Below are positions 25,156 through 33,194 of a stretch of 64,000 nt of DNA, in pieces. Source of the stretch: Streptomyces sennicomposti (GTDB lineage Bacteria; Actinomycetota; Actinomycetes; Streptomycetales; Streptomycetaceae); assembly GCF_019890635.1 (NCBI RefSeq), contig NZ_JAIOAB010000007.1:123784-187783 (forward strand). Reading direction: 5' to 3'. Under the pieces are notes generated by a model. It was given only the letters and a program-made list of their open reading frames with translations. It was not told where the DNA came from and ran no database searches. The position numbers were made by a program, and so were the translations under genes. Each line of letters begins with the position of its first letter. Within the stretch, counting starts at the first letter, position 1.

Positions 25156-25878
25156 ATGTCCGTCATGCCCGACCACCCGACCCCCCTCTCCGGCCGTCAC
25201 GCCCTCCTCATCGGGGCCTCCCGCGGGTTAGGGCTCGTCCTCGCCGGCGAACTCGCCGGGCGCGGCTGGCAGGTCGTCGCCACCACGCGCCGGCCGGGCG
25301 GCGAGCTGCAGGCGCGCGCCGACGCCTCGAACGGACATCTGACCGTCGAAACCCTGGAGATGACCAGCTTCGCACAACTCGTCGCTCTGCGTGAGCGACT
25401 GAAGGGCCGTCAGCTCGATCTGATTTTCGTGAACGCCGCCATCGACCGGGGCGACCTGCCGATCCACGAGGTCCCGACGGCCATGTTCACCGAGGTGATG
25501 ATCACCAACGCGCTCAGTCCGCTGCGCGTCCTCGAAGCCCTCCACGACCTCGTCGCGCCCGGCGGAACCGTCGCGGTCATGTCCTCCGAGCAGGGCAGCA
25601 TCTCGCTCAACACCGAGGGCGGCTACGAGCTGTACAAGGCGAGCAAGGCCGCGCTGAACCAGCTGATGCGCAGTTACGCCACCCGCCATGCCGGCGACGG
25701 GCACACCAAGCTGCTCATCGACCCCGGCCACAACCGGACCAGGCTCGGCGGACCCGACGCACCCCTGGTCCCCGAGGAGAGCATCCCGGCCGTCGCCGAC
25801 GTCCTGGAGGCGGCGCACAAGGGCGGGTCCGGCGACCTGCGCTTCCTGGACCGCCACGGGGCGACCGTCCCCTGGTAG
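25156..25878 (+). CDS. Short-chain dehydrogenase/reductase under TetR control
   Basis: 240 residues from ATG 25156, five bases after GAGGAG. SDR landmarks: ALLIGASRGLGLVLAGELAG, VNAAIDRGDLP, the catalytic Ser in AVMSSEQGSIS and Tyr/Lys in YELYKASKAALNQL. The C-terminal part (DPGHNRTRLGG) is short, ending in TVPW. Probably a cytoplasmic NAD(P)H-dependent carbonyl or alcohol oxidoreductase. Its position opposite a TetR gene suggests that its substrate or a related molecule is the inducer. Confidence 0.88.
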   Translation: MSVMPDHPTPLSGRHALLIGASRGLGLVLAGELAGRGWQVVATTRRPGGELQARADASNGHLTVETLEMTSFAQLVALRERLKGRQLDLIFVNAAIDRGDLPIHEVPTAMFTEVMITNALSPLRVLEALHDLVAPGGTVAVMSSEQGSISLNTEGGYELYKASKAALNQLMRSYATRHAGDGHTKLLIDPGHNRTRLGGPDAPLVPEESIPAVADVLEAAHKGGSGDLRFLDRHGATVPW

Positions 25879-25967
25879 GCACAGGTTGCCCGTCCCCCGG
25901 TGAGGCGCAGGGACCGTCCCCTGGGGAGGCGCAGGGCGACCATCCCTTGGTGAGGCGCAGGGCGCGC

Positions 25968-26435
25968 TCAGGCGTCCGGCAGGGACGGTTCCGCCGGGGC
26001 GCTCGGCAGGGCCGGCGCGGGGCCCTCGCCGCTGAGGGCGGCGTCGACGCGGGCCCGGACGTGAGCCCCGGTGACGGGGCAGCTCAGCGGGTGGTCCGAC
26101 GGGCAGTCCAGCATGTGCCGCAGCACGTCGGCGGCCCGGGTGAGCCGGTCGATGCGCTCCCGCATCGCGGCGTGCTCGGCCTCGATCAGGCCATGGCGCT
26201 CGGCGGCGTCCTCGCTGGTCAGCACGGCGGCGGTGTCGGCGAGCGTCATCATGCCGTCGTCGTGCCACAGCTGCGCGTAGGCGAGCCGTTCCAGGGCCGC
26301 GCGGTCGTACTGGCGCACCCGGCCGCGCCGCGCGGTGGGCCGGATCAGCCCGCACTCCTCGTAGTAGCGCAGCGTCGGCACCGAGACCCCGAAGGCGCGG
26401 GCGACCTCGCTGATCGAGTACAGCCGCTCGGCCAT
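25968..26435 (-). CDS. MerR family transcriptional regulator
   Basis: 155 residues from ATG 26435 with GGAGG upstream. The N terminus YSISEVARAFGVSVPTLRYY and EECGLIRPTARRGRVRQYD are the MerR HTH and wing. A dimerisation helix follows (HGLIEAEHAAMRERIDRLTR). The C-terminal LDCPSDHPLSCPVTG has two Cys and a His and could be a metal or thiol sensor. It is divergent from an MFS transporter over a perfect palindrome, so it likely controls that exporter. Three imperfect copies of GGTGAGGCGCAGGG lie between this gene and the SDR (25899-25967). Confidence 0.88.
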   Translation of the reverse strand: MAERLYSISEVARAFGVSVPTLRYYEECGLIRPTARRGRVRQYDRAALERLAYAQLWHDDGMMTLADTAAVLTSEDAAERHGLIEAEHAAMRERIDRLTRAADVLRHMLDCPSDHPLSCPVTGAHVRARVDAALSGEGPAPALPSAPAEPSLPDA

Positions 26436-26460
26436 CGGTCCTCCGTCGGGCTCGGTCTTG

Positions 26461-26480
26461 CGCTCAAGTGGACTTGAGCG
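26461..26480. promoter_or_regulatory. MerR-type operator
   Basis: CGCTCAAGT and ACTTGAGCG form a perfect 9-base inverted repeat around GG. The CTCAAGT-ACTTGAG core resembles SoxR/MerR-class operators, which sit in the spacer of the target promoter. It lies 25 bases from the MerR gene and 49 from the MFS start. Confidence 0.75.
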
Positions 26481-26529
26481 TGCACGGTGGGGCCAAGCCT
26501 ACCCACCGCGCCCGCACCGGAGGTCCGCC

Positions 26530-27753
26530 ATGCCCGCGTCCCCGCCGCCCACCGCTCCCGCCGCCGTCCCCCGCACCGGCGCCGCGCCGCACACCGCCGT
26601 CGGGGGCGCGCTGCTCGTCGTGGGGTTCGTGCTGCTGAGCCTGAACACGCGGGTCGCCTTCGGGCAGATCGGGCCGCTCGCGCCGGTCGCGGGCTTCAGC
26701 CCCGCCACGGTCTCCCTGCTCGGGCTGCTGCCGCCGCTGTGCATGGGCGCCTTCGCTCCGCTCGCGGCCGTGGTGCGGCGGCGGCTCGGCGAGGAGCGCG
26801 GGCTGTGGTGGGCGAGCCTGGTCCTGGTGGCGGGGGCGGTGCTGCGCATGGCCGGGCTGCCCGGCCTGTTCGCGGGGACGGTCGTGGTCAGCGCGGCCAC
26901 CGCCGTCGTCAACGTGCTGATCCCGGTCCTGGTGCGGGGACGGTTCCCGCGCGAGCGGACCGGCACGATGATGGGCGTCTACGCGCTGGCGATGGGCGCC
27001 GGATCGGCGCTGGTCGCCGCCCTGGTCGTCCCCGTGGCGCAGGCCGCGGGAAGCTGGCGGCCGGCCGTCGGACTGGCCGTGATCCCCGCCGTGCTCGCCG
27101 CCGGGACGGCCCCGCAGGTGCGCCACCGGCACCGGCGGCCCGTCGCGGCGCCCGGCGCCGGGCGGTCCGGGCGGTCCGGGCGTCCGCATGTGGCGCGCAC
27201 CGCGCTCGCCTGGAGCCTGACCGCCTTCTTCGGCGTCCAGACCCTGGCCTTCTACACCACGCTCGCCTGGTTGCCGTCGGTCCTCGTCCAGACCGCCGGT
27301 CTGGGCCGGGCCGCCGCCGGCACCGGGCAGGCCCTGCTGATCTGCGGCGTCGCGGTCGGCGGCTTCGCCGCTCCCGTGCTCGCCGCCCGCCGCGCCGACC
27401 AGCGCCCGCACATCCTGGGCGCCGCCCTGGTCTGCGCCGCCGGCCTCACCGGGCTGCTGCTCGCCCCGGCGGGCACGGCGCTCGCGTGGGTCGCCGTCCT
27501 CGGCGTCGGGCTCGGCGCGGGACAGGCCCTGCCCGGGGTGCTCTACGCCCACCGGGGGACCGACCACGACCATGTGGCCGCCCTGTCCACCATGGCGCAG
27601 ACCTGCGGCTTCCTGCTCGCCGCCACCGGCCCCGTCCTCGCCGCCGCCCTGCACACCGCCACCGGCGCCTGGACCGCGCCGCTGGCCGCGCTGGTCGCCG
27701 CGCTGCTGGTCTGCGCCGTGGCCGGCCTGCGCGCCGGCCACGACCCGGAGTGA
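26530..27753 (+). CDS. MFS transporter, CynX/NimT-like
   Basis: 407 residues from ATG 26530 with GGAGG upstream. Twelve hydrophobic helices, starting with ALLVVGFVLLSLNTRVAFGQ. The phrase LNTRVAFGQIGPLAP, LLGLLPPLCMGAFAPLA and the central HVARTALAWSLTAFFGVQTL followed by AFYTTLAWLPSVL fit the CynX/NimT (cyanate transporter-like) branch of the major facilitator superfamily. Control by the divergent MerR protein suggests export of a toxic compound or small anion. Substrate unknown. Downstream, 27754-27914 is a degenerate GACCACGAC-type repeat. Confidence 0.85.
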   Translation: MPASPPPTAPAAVPRTGAAPHTAVGGALLVVGFVLLSLNTRVAFGQIGPLAPVAGFSPATVSLLGLLPPLCMGAFAPLAAVVRRRLGEERGLWWASLVLVAGAVLRMAGLPGLFAGTVVVSAATAVVNVLIPVLVRGRFPRERTGTMMGVYALAMGAGSALVAALVVPVAQAAGSWRPAVGLAVIPAVLAAGTAPQVRHRHRRPVAAPGAGRSGRSGRPHVARTALAWSLTAFFGVQTLAFYTTLAWLPSVLVQTAGLGRAAAGTGQALLICGVAVGGFAAPVLAARRADQRPHILGAALVCAAGLTGLLLAPAGTALAWVAVLGVGLGAGQALPGVLYAHRGTDHDHVAALSTMAQTCGFLLAATGPVLAAALHTATGAWTAPLAALVAALLVCAVAGLRAGHDPE

Positions 27754-27914
27754 CGGCCACGACCGCGAGTGACCGCCACGCCCCCGAGCCACGACCACGG
27801 CCCCGGGCCACGGACACGACCGCGGGCGACGATCACGACCGCGAGCGACGCCCACGACGCCGAGGTACGGCCGCGGCCCCCGGTGGCGGCCGCGGCCTGC
27901 GCTCCGGCCGCCGC

Positions 27915-27960
27915 GCCCGGGTCACCGGGCCGGATGCCGACCGGCCCCGGTGATCCGGGC
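27915..27960 (-). terminator. Terminator hairpin of the das-like sugar operon
   Basis: The arm 27915-27933 pairs with 27941-27960 over about 18 bases with one mismatch and one bulge; the core GTCACCGGG pairs with CCCGGTGAT. It begins 9 bases after the stop codon of the GH16 gene, in the direction of that operon. Confidence 0.65.
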
Positions 27961-27968
27961 GTCGGCGC

Positions 27969-29429
27969 TCAGCTCGACGGCACCGTGTCCTCGAAAGCGG
28001 TGCCGGACGAGCGGTACGCCGCGATCTTGGCGCTGACCTGCGCCGGGGTGAGCACCTGGTCCTTGACGTGCAGGAAGTAGTCGACCTGTTCCTGGTAGGC
28101 GCGGGGCGTGGTGGACGTCTGGCCGTTCAGGTCGATCAGCCACTGGTTGAAGTTGACCGACATCGGCCGCTCGGGCAGGTACGCGGCATCGTGGGTGCCG
28201 AACAGCTGCCCGTCGACGTAGTACTTGATGGTGCTGTCGTCGATGGTCAGCAGCAGGTCGTGCCAGCCGTCGTAGCTCTGGCGGCCCTCGGTGTGCTGGT
28301 TGACCGCCTGCCACGGGTCGGGGTTGTAGGTCTCCCAGGAGGTCGTGTAGAGGATGTTCGAGGGCTCGCCCCAGCCGCCGTTGGGCAGGTACTCGAAGTC
28401 GTACTCCGAGTAGTCGTCGGCCATCGGCGCCTTGAGGTCGTTGATGGTGAAGAACGTCTGCACCAGGTGGTCGCCGTCGGGACCGGAGACGGGCGCGTCG
28501 TCGAACTTCACCCGGGCCGCGTAGGTGCCGTTCTTGAACTTGGTGGCCTTGGTGAGCACTTCGGTCTGCTCGGTGCCCGAGGCCGTGCCGTTCGTGGAGG
28601 TCTCCAGCGTCATCACGGTGTTGCCCGCGCTGCTGCTGAAGGTGACGTTGGACGGGTCCCAGGTGGCGCCGGGGACGCCGGGGCCACCGGAGTTGGAGCG
28701 GACCGACCAGCCGTTGGCGGAGACCTTCGGGTCGGTGTACGAGCTGTAGCTGAAATCGTCCCAGAGGGTGCCGGAGCCGCCGGGCGGCGGGGAGGTGGGG
28801 GGCGGGGTGGTCGGCGGGTCGGTGGGGGTGTTGCCGTCGGGGGCGGCGCCCCACACCAGGGCGCCGGCGCGGGTCGCGGTGACCTTGCTCCAGTCGCCGT
28901 AGGCGGTCTGGTTCGCGCTGAAGGAGTAGTCGTCGCTCTGCCTCAGGGTCTGCCAGTTCGCCTGGTAGAAGCGCAACTGCAGGTCCCCGGTGTCGGCGCC
29001 CGGGGCGAGGGAGCCCGCCCCGGAGGTGAAGCCGATCTCCAGGTAACGGTCGGCGGTGGCCGTGGGGTTGGCGAGGGCGCCGAAGGTGCCGGTGATGTTG
29101 GCGCAGCCCTTGACCGCCCAGGAGCAGGCGAAGCGGTAAGTGGCCGCGGCCGAGTCGGACTTGAAGTAGTAGCGGAGCTTGACCTCGCTCAGCGGCAGGG
29201 AACCGCTGCCGGTGTTGCGCACCTTGAACCAGGGCTCGCTCTGGTCGGCGGTGGCGCCGGTGGCGCTGGTGCGGTACTGCACCGCCAGGGTGCCGGCGGC
29301 GCTGGCGCTGCCGGGGAGGGCGGCCAGGGCGGTGGCGCCGAGGGCGGTGACGACGGCCGCCGCGGCGGCGGTGCGCAGTCGGCGGCGGTGTCCCGCCGGT
29401 CGGTTCGCGTTGCTCGTCTCGCTGGTCAC
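27969..29429 (-). CDS. Secreted CBM3-GH16 family glycoside hydrolase
   Basis: 486 residues from GTG 29429 with GGAGAGGACC upstream. An Arg-rich signal peptide ends near GSASAAG (about 44). Residues 46-193 look like a family 3 carbohydrate-binding module (LAVQYRTSATGATADQSEPW, CSWAVKGCANITGTF, ending ALVWGAAP). A Thr/Pro linker (TPTDPPTTPPPTSPPPGG) follows. The C-terminal domain is GH16-like, with catalytic motif YSEYDFEYLP (Glu-x-Asp-x-Glu) and GGWGEPSNILYTTSW. GH16 enzymes cleave beta-1,3 or mixed beta-glucans and related galactans. It is the last gene of the das-like operon, 35 bases after the GH20 gene. Confidence 0.85.
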   Translation of the reverse strand: MTSETSNANRPAGHRRRLRTAAAAAVVTALGATALAALPGSASAAGTLAVQYRTSATGATADQSEPWFKVRNTGSGSLPLSEVKLRYYFKSDSAAATYRFACSWAVKGCANITGTFGALANPTATADRYLEIGFTSGAGSLAPGADTGDLQLRFYQANWQTLRQSDDYSFSANQTAYGDWSKVTATRAGALVWGAAPDGNTPTDPPTTPPPTSPPPGGSGTLWDDFSYSSYTDPKVSANGWSVRSNSGGPGVPGATWDPSNVTFSSSAGNTVMTLETSTNGTASGTEQTEVLTKATKFKNGTYAARVKFDDAPVSGPDGDHLVQTFFTINDLKAPMADDYSEYDFEYLPNGGWGEPSNILYTTSWETYNPDPWQAVNQHTEGRQSYDGWHDLLLTIDDSTIKYYVDGQLFGTHDAAYLPERPMSVNFNQWLIDLNGQTSTTPRAYQEQVDYFLHVKDQVLTPAQVSAKIAAYRSSGTAFEDTVPSS

Positions 29430-29464
29430 GGTGCGGTCCTCTCCGTGCTGGGATCGGGTGGGGG

Positions 29465-31054
29465 TCATGCGGAGGGCGCTGTACCGGCCGGCGCCGCATC
29501 GGTCCGCGGCGCGCTGGGTGTGGGGTGGCGGCGGACGCCGAGGGCGTCCAGCCGGGGGGTGTGCGCGGTGAGCCGGCCGGAGAAGTCCGGCCAGGTGGTG
29601 GGTCCGGTCCAGGCCCGGTCGGCCAGGGCGCACAGCCGGGGGTAGGCGAGGCGGTCGAGGTCGGCGGCGGTGGGGGCGAACTCGGTCCAGATCTGCGCCT
29701 GGGTGCCGAGGACCCGTGCGCCGTCCGCGCCGCGGGTGTGCGGTTCGGGGTCGCCGCCGTGCACGGCGCGCAGATCGACGACGGGGCCGGGCTGCGCGGT
29801 CGGCCCGCACCGGTCGTGGTCCTGCGCGTAGTCGAGATACGTGGTGCGGTGGTGGGTGAGGACGACGTCGTGGCCGCGGCGCAACGCTTCGGCGGCGTGG
29901 GCGGGTTCGCGCCAGCTCATCACCGTGAACCCGGGCGGCAGCCGGCTGCCGTTCTCGGCCCAGCCGACCGGGCGCCGGCCGTGGTCGGCGAGGTAGGCGC
30001 CGGCCTTGCCGAGGAGCCAGCCGTGCAGGGCGGCGGGGGCGGGCAGCCCTTCCGCGGCGGCCCGGGCGCGGGCGACGGGGCTGCGCTCCCACTCGGTGGT
30101 GGGGCACTCGTCCCCGCCGAGATGGACGTACGGGGCCGGGAAGACCTCCATCACCTCGGCGAGGACGGCGCGGCAGAAATCGAGGACCTCGTCGTGGACG
30201 CCGAGGACGGTGTCGCAGACGCCCCAGCGCGTCCACACGTCGAGGGTGCGGTCCGGCCGGTTGCCGAGGTGGGGGTAGGCGGCGAGGGCGGCGCGGACAT
30301 GGCCGGGCATCCCGATCTCCGGTACGACGCTCACCCCGCGCCGGGCCGCGTACTCCACGAGCCCGGTGAGTTCGGCGCGGGTGTACGCGCCGCCGTGGGG
30401 GCGGCCGTCGAAGCGGGTGGAGCCGTCGGGGCCGACCATCGACTCGGCCCGGTGCGCGCCGACCGTGGTGAGCCGGGGGTAGGCGGCGACGGGCATCCGC
30501 CAGCCCTGGTCGTCGGTGAGGTGGAGGTGCAGGACGTTGAGCTTGTGCAGGGCGAGCAGGTCGATCTGGCGGCGCAGGGTGGCGGCGTCGTGGAAGTGGC
30601 GGACGACGTCGATCATCAGGCCGCGCCAGTCGTGGCGGGGCACGTCGGTGATCTCGGTGCACGGCAGTTCCCAGCGCTCGGGGCGGGCGGCGGCGGGCCG
30701 CTCGGCGAGCGCCTCGGGCGGCAGCAACTGGCGCAGGGTCTGGACGCCGCGGAGCAGTCCGGTGGGGGTGGCGGCGCGCAGCAGGACGGAGTGCGGCGAG
30801 ACGGTGAGCCCGTAGCCCTCCTGCCCGAGGCCGAGGAGTCCCGGGTCCACGGCGAGGGTGACGGCGCCGGCCGTCGAGGGGGCCAGGGGCAGGCCGGTGG
30901 CCGGGGTGAGGAGGGTGCGCAGCAGGTCGGCGGCGCCTTCGGCCTCGGGGGCGGCGCGTACGGTGGTGGCGGCGTCGAGCGTGAAGTGTCCGGAGCGGGG
31001 CGCGAACCGGGTGGGCCGGGGCAGGAGGGTCTGTTCACGGCGGGGTGAGGGCAC
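29465..31054 (-). CDS. GH20 beta-N-acetylhexosaminidase
   Basis: 529 residues from GTG 31054 with GGAAGG upstream. GH20 landmarks: the N-terminal GH20b domain, DWRGLMIDVVRHFHDAATLR, KLNVLHLHLTDDQGWRM, the catalytic Asp-Glu in YVHLGGDECPTTEW, and WAENG and WTEFAPT further on. The enzyme releases terminal GlcNAc or GalNAc, with the substrate N-acetyl group as nucleophile. No signal peptide, so it should act in the cytoplasm on imported oligosaccharides. It lies in the das-like operon, matching dasD-type genes next to dasABC in other streptomycetes (from memory). Confidence 0.92.
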   Translation of the reverse strand: MPSPRREQTLLPRPTRFAPRSGHFTLDAATTVRAAPEAEGAADLLRTLLTPATGLPLAPSTAGAVTLAVDPGLLGLGQEGYGLTVSPHSVLLRAATPTGLLRGVQTLRQLLPPEALAERPAAARPERWELPCTEITDVPRHDWRGLMIDVVRHFHDAATLRRQIDLLALHKLNVLHLHLTDDQGWRMPVAAYPRLTTVGAHRAESMVGPDGSTRFDGRPHGGAYTRAELTGLVEYAARRGVSVVPEIGMPGHVRAALAAYPHLGNRPDRTLDVWTRWGVCDTVLGVHDEVLDFCRAVLAEVMEVFPAPYVHLGGDECPTTEWERSPVARARAAAEGLPAPAALHGWLLGKAGAYLADHGRRPVGWAENGSRLPPGFTVMSWREPAHAAEALRRGHDVVLTHHRTTYLDYAQDHDRCGPTAQPGPVVDLRAVHGGDPEPHTRGADGARVLGTQAQIWTEFAPTAADLDRLAYPRLCALADRAWTGPTTWPDFSGRLTAHTPRLDALGVRRHPTPSAPRTDAAPAGTAPSA

Positions 31055-31098
31055 GGGCGGCGGCCTTCCGGGTGGGGGCGCGGGCGGGTGCGGTGCGT

Positions 31099-31152
31099 GG
31101 GGGTGTTTCTCGGGTCCCCGGGCGCGGGGGTGTTTCTCGGGTCCCCGGGCGC
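31099..31152. repeat. 27-base tandem repeat inside the sugar operon
   Basis: Two identical units (31099-31125 and 31126-31152) with core GTGTTTCTCGGGTCCCCGGG, in the 136-base gap between the second permease gene and the hexosaminidase gene. It may form structure in the operon mRNA. Confidence 0.85.
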
Positions 31153-31190
31153 GGGGTCCGGCTGGGCGTCTTCGGGGGTGGTGCGGGCGG

Positions 31191-32063
31191 TCACCCCTTG
31201 ACGGCGCCGGCGGCGAGGCCCGAGGTGACGTGGCGCTGGAGGAGCAGGAAGACGGCCAGGGCGGGCAGCGCGAAGAGGGTGGAGGCGGCCATGGTGGCGC
31301 CCCAGTCGGTGCCGAAGGTGTTCTTGAAGGAGGAGAGCCACACCGGCAGGGTCCGGTTGTCCTGGCTCTTGATGATGAGGAAGTTGGCGTAGGCGAACTC
31401 GTTCCAGGCGGTGATGAAGCCGAACAGCGAGGTGGCCATCAGGCCGGGTGCGAGCAGCGGCAGGGCGATCCGCCGGAACGCCCCGAACCGGGTGCAGCCG
31501 TCCACCCGCGCCGCCTCCTCCAGTTCCGGCGGGATGGTGGCGATGAAGCCGCGCAGCACGATGGTGGTGAACGGCAGCGTGACCATGAAGTAGACCAGGG
31601 TGAGGGTGAGGAGCCGGTCGAGCATGTCGGTGTCGCGGGCGATGATGTAGATCGGGATGATCAGCGACTCCCAGGGCGCCATCTGGGCGACGAAGACGGC
31701 GAGGACGAACTGCCGCCGCCCCCGCCACCGCATCCGGGCCACGGCGAACGCCGCGCCGAGGGCGACGACGAGGGAGAGCAGGACCGCGCCGCCGGTGACC
31801 AGCAGGCTGTTGCACCAGAAGCGGGCGAAGCCGGCCGTGTGCACGGCGGTGCGGAAGTGTTCCAGGGTCCAGGTGTGCGGCACGAACTGCGGGGTGGCGG
31901 ACTGGATGTCGCGGGAGGGTTTGAAGGCGGTGGCGGCCATCCAGTAGACGGGGAACAGGCAGACCAGCACGGTGAGGGCGGCGCCCGCGTGCAGCGGGAG
32001 GCGGCGCAGCCGGCGTACCGAACTCGGTCGCCCTGCCGTGCGGTTCAAGGCGGTGACGCTCAC
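31191..32063 (-). CDS. ABC sugar transporter permease, MalG-like
   Basis: 290-residue inner-membrane permease with six helices. The EAA loop that docks with the ATPase reads EEAARVDGCTRFGAFRRIAL followed by PLLAPG, and WESLIIPIYIIARDTDMLDR is typical of MalG-type CUT1 permeases. The GTG start overlaps the stop of the MalF-like gene by four bases (GTGA), so the two are translationally coupled. AGGAGG lies in the upstream gene's last codons. Part of the das-like operon. Confidence 0.92.
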   Translation of the reverse strand: MSVTALNRTAGRPSSVRRLRRLPLHAGAALTVLVCLFPVYWMAATAFKPSRDIQSATPQFVPHTWTLEHFRTAVHTAGFARFWCNSLLVTGGAVLLSLVVALGAAFAVARMRWRGRRQFVLAVFVAQMAPWESLIIPIYIIARDTDMLDRLLTLTLVYFMVTLPFTTIVLRGFIATIPPELEEAARVDGCTRFGAFRRIALPLLAPGLMATSLFGFITAWNEFAYANFLIIKSQDNRTLPVWLSSFKNTFGTDWGATMAASTLFALPALAVFLLLQRHVTSGLAAGAVKG

Positions 32064-33040
32064 AGCTCGTCCTCCTGTCGGAACATCTGGCGGAAGTAGA
32101 GGACCAGCACGCCCGACATCAGGACCACGGTGACCATCGAGGCCGCCGAGCCGAGGTCGTAACGCTGGCCGGCGAGCGCGGTCTGCACGGCGTAGACCGG
32201 CAGGATGGTGGTGGCGTCGCCGGGGCCGCCCTGGGTCATCAGCCAGATCTGGGTGAACGCCTTGAACGTCCAGATCACTTCAAGGCACAGCACGAGCATC
32301 ACGATCGGCCGGATCATCGGGAAGGTGACCGAGCCGAGGATGCGCAGGGCGCCGGCGCCGTCGATGCGGGCGGACTCGTGGAGTTCGGCGGGGACCGTGG
32401 TGAGCGCGGAGTAGAGGGTGATGGCGGCGAACGGCACCGACTGCCACACCACCAGCAGCACGAGGATCGCGAAGGCGGCGGTGCCGTGGGCGAACCACGG
32501 GTAGCGCTCGAAGGAGTCGAACCCGAGGGACGTCAGCGCCCAGTTGACGACGCCGAACTCGGAGTGGAACAGCCACTGGAAGACGGTGGTGGCCGCGACC
32601 ACCGGCATCGCCCAGGCCAGGACGAGGGAGCTGAGGACGGCGGTGCGCCAGATCCGGCCGAGCCGCTGGGTCATCAGCGCCACCAGCAGGGCGATCACCA
32701 TGATGAGGACGACGTTGACCGCCATGAAGACGAACGTGCGGCGCACCACCGTCCAGAACCGTGGATCGGTCAGGAGCGTGCGGTAGTTGGCGAATCCGAC
32801 GAACCTCGCGTCCCCGGCGATGAGTTGGCGCAGCCGGAAGTCCTGGCAGGAGATCAGGACGGCACGGGCCAGCGGGTAGACCAGCAGATAGAGCATGCCG
32901 AGGACGGCGGGCGCCACCAGCAGGTAGGGCCAGGGGCCGCCGCGGTCGCCGGAGGCGCGGCCGGTGGCCGACGACGGGGAGGTGCGGCCGGGCCGGCGGC
33001 CGGCGGGGCGGGGGACGGCGCGTTCTCGGATGGCCGACAC
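32060..33040 (-). CDS. ABC sugar transporter permease, MalF-like
   Basis: 326 residues from GTG 33040 with GGAGGAG upstream. An Arg/Pro-rich cytoplasmic N terminus precedes six helices, starting YLLVAPAVLGMLYLLVYPLA. The EAA loop is ELHESARIDGAGALRILGSV. It forms the heterodimeric channel with the MalG-like protein. No ATPase gene is present in the operon, so a shared ATPase such as MsiK is expected, as known for streptomycete CUT1 transporters. Confidence 0.92.
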   Translation of the reverse strand: MSAIRERAVPRPAGRRPGRTSPSSATGRASGDRGGPWPYLLVAPAVLGMLYLLVYPLARAVLISCQDFRLRQLIAGDARFVGFANYRTLLTDPRFWTVVRRTFVFMAVNVVLIMVIALLVALMTQRLGRIWRTAVLSSLVLAWAMPVVAATTVFQWLFHSEFGVVNWALTSLGFDSFERYPWFAHGTAAFAILVLLVVWQSVPFAAITLYSALTTVPAELHESARIDGAGALRILGSVTFPMIRPIVMLVLCLEVIWTFKAFTQIWLMTQGGPGDATTILPVYAVQTALAGQRYDLGSAASMVTVVLMSGVLVLYFRQMFRQEDEL

Positions 33041-33194
33041 GGCTCCTCCATTCCTACGGGACGGGCCTGCGGGACGGGTCTACGGGGGCGGGCCTGCGGG
33101 ACGGGTCTCCGGGGCGGGGCCGGCCTGCGGGGCGGGGCGGCCCGCCGGGGCGTTGCGGGCCTGCGGGGCGGGGCGGTGGACCGGCGTCGCCGGC

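Noticed and set aside
25899..25967. Three GGTGAGGCGCAGGG copies at about 32-base spacing as a CRISPR-like array
   Set aside because: Copies are short and degenerate, spacers are similar to each other, and no cas gene is present. I see no CRISPR array anywhere in the window.
28068..31048. Large plus-strand frames opposite the GH16 and GH20 genes
   Set aside because: No ribosome site or domain is visible and the minus strand carries complete catalytic motifs in both genes.
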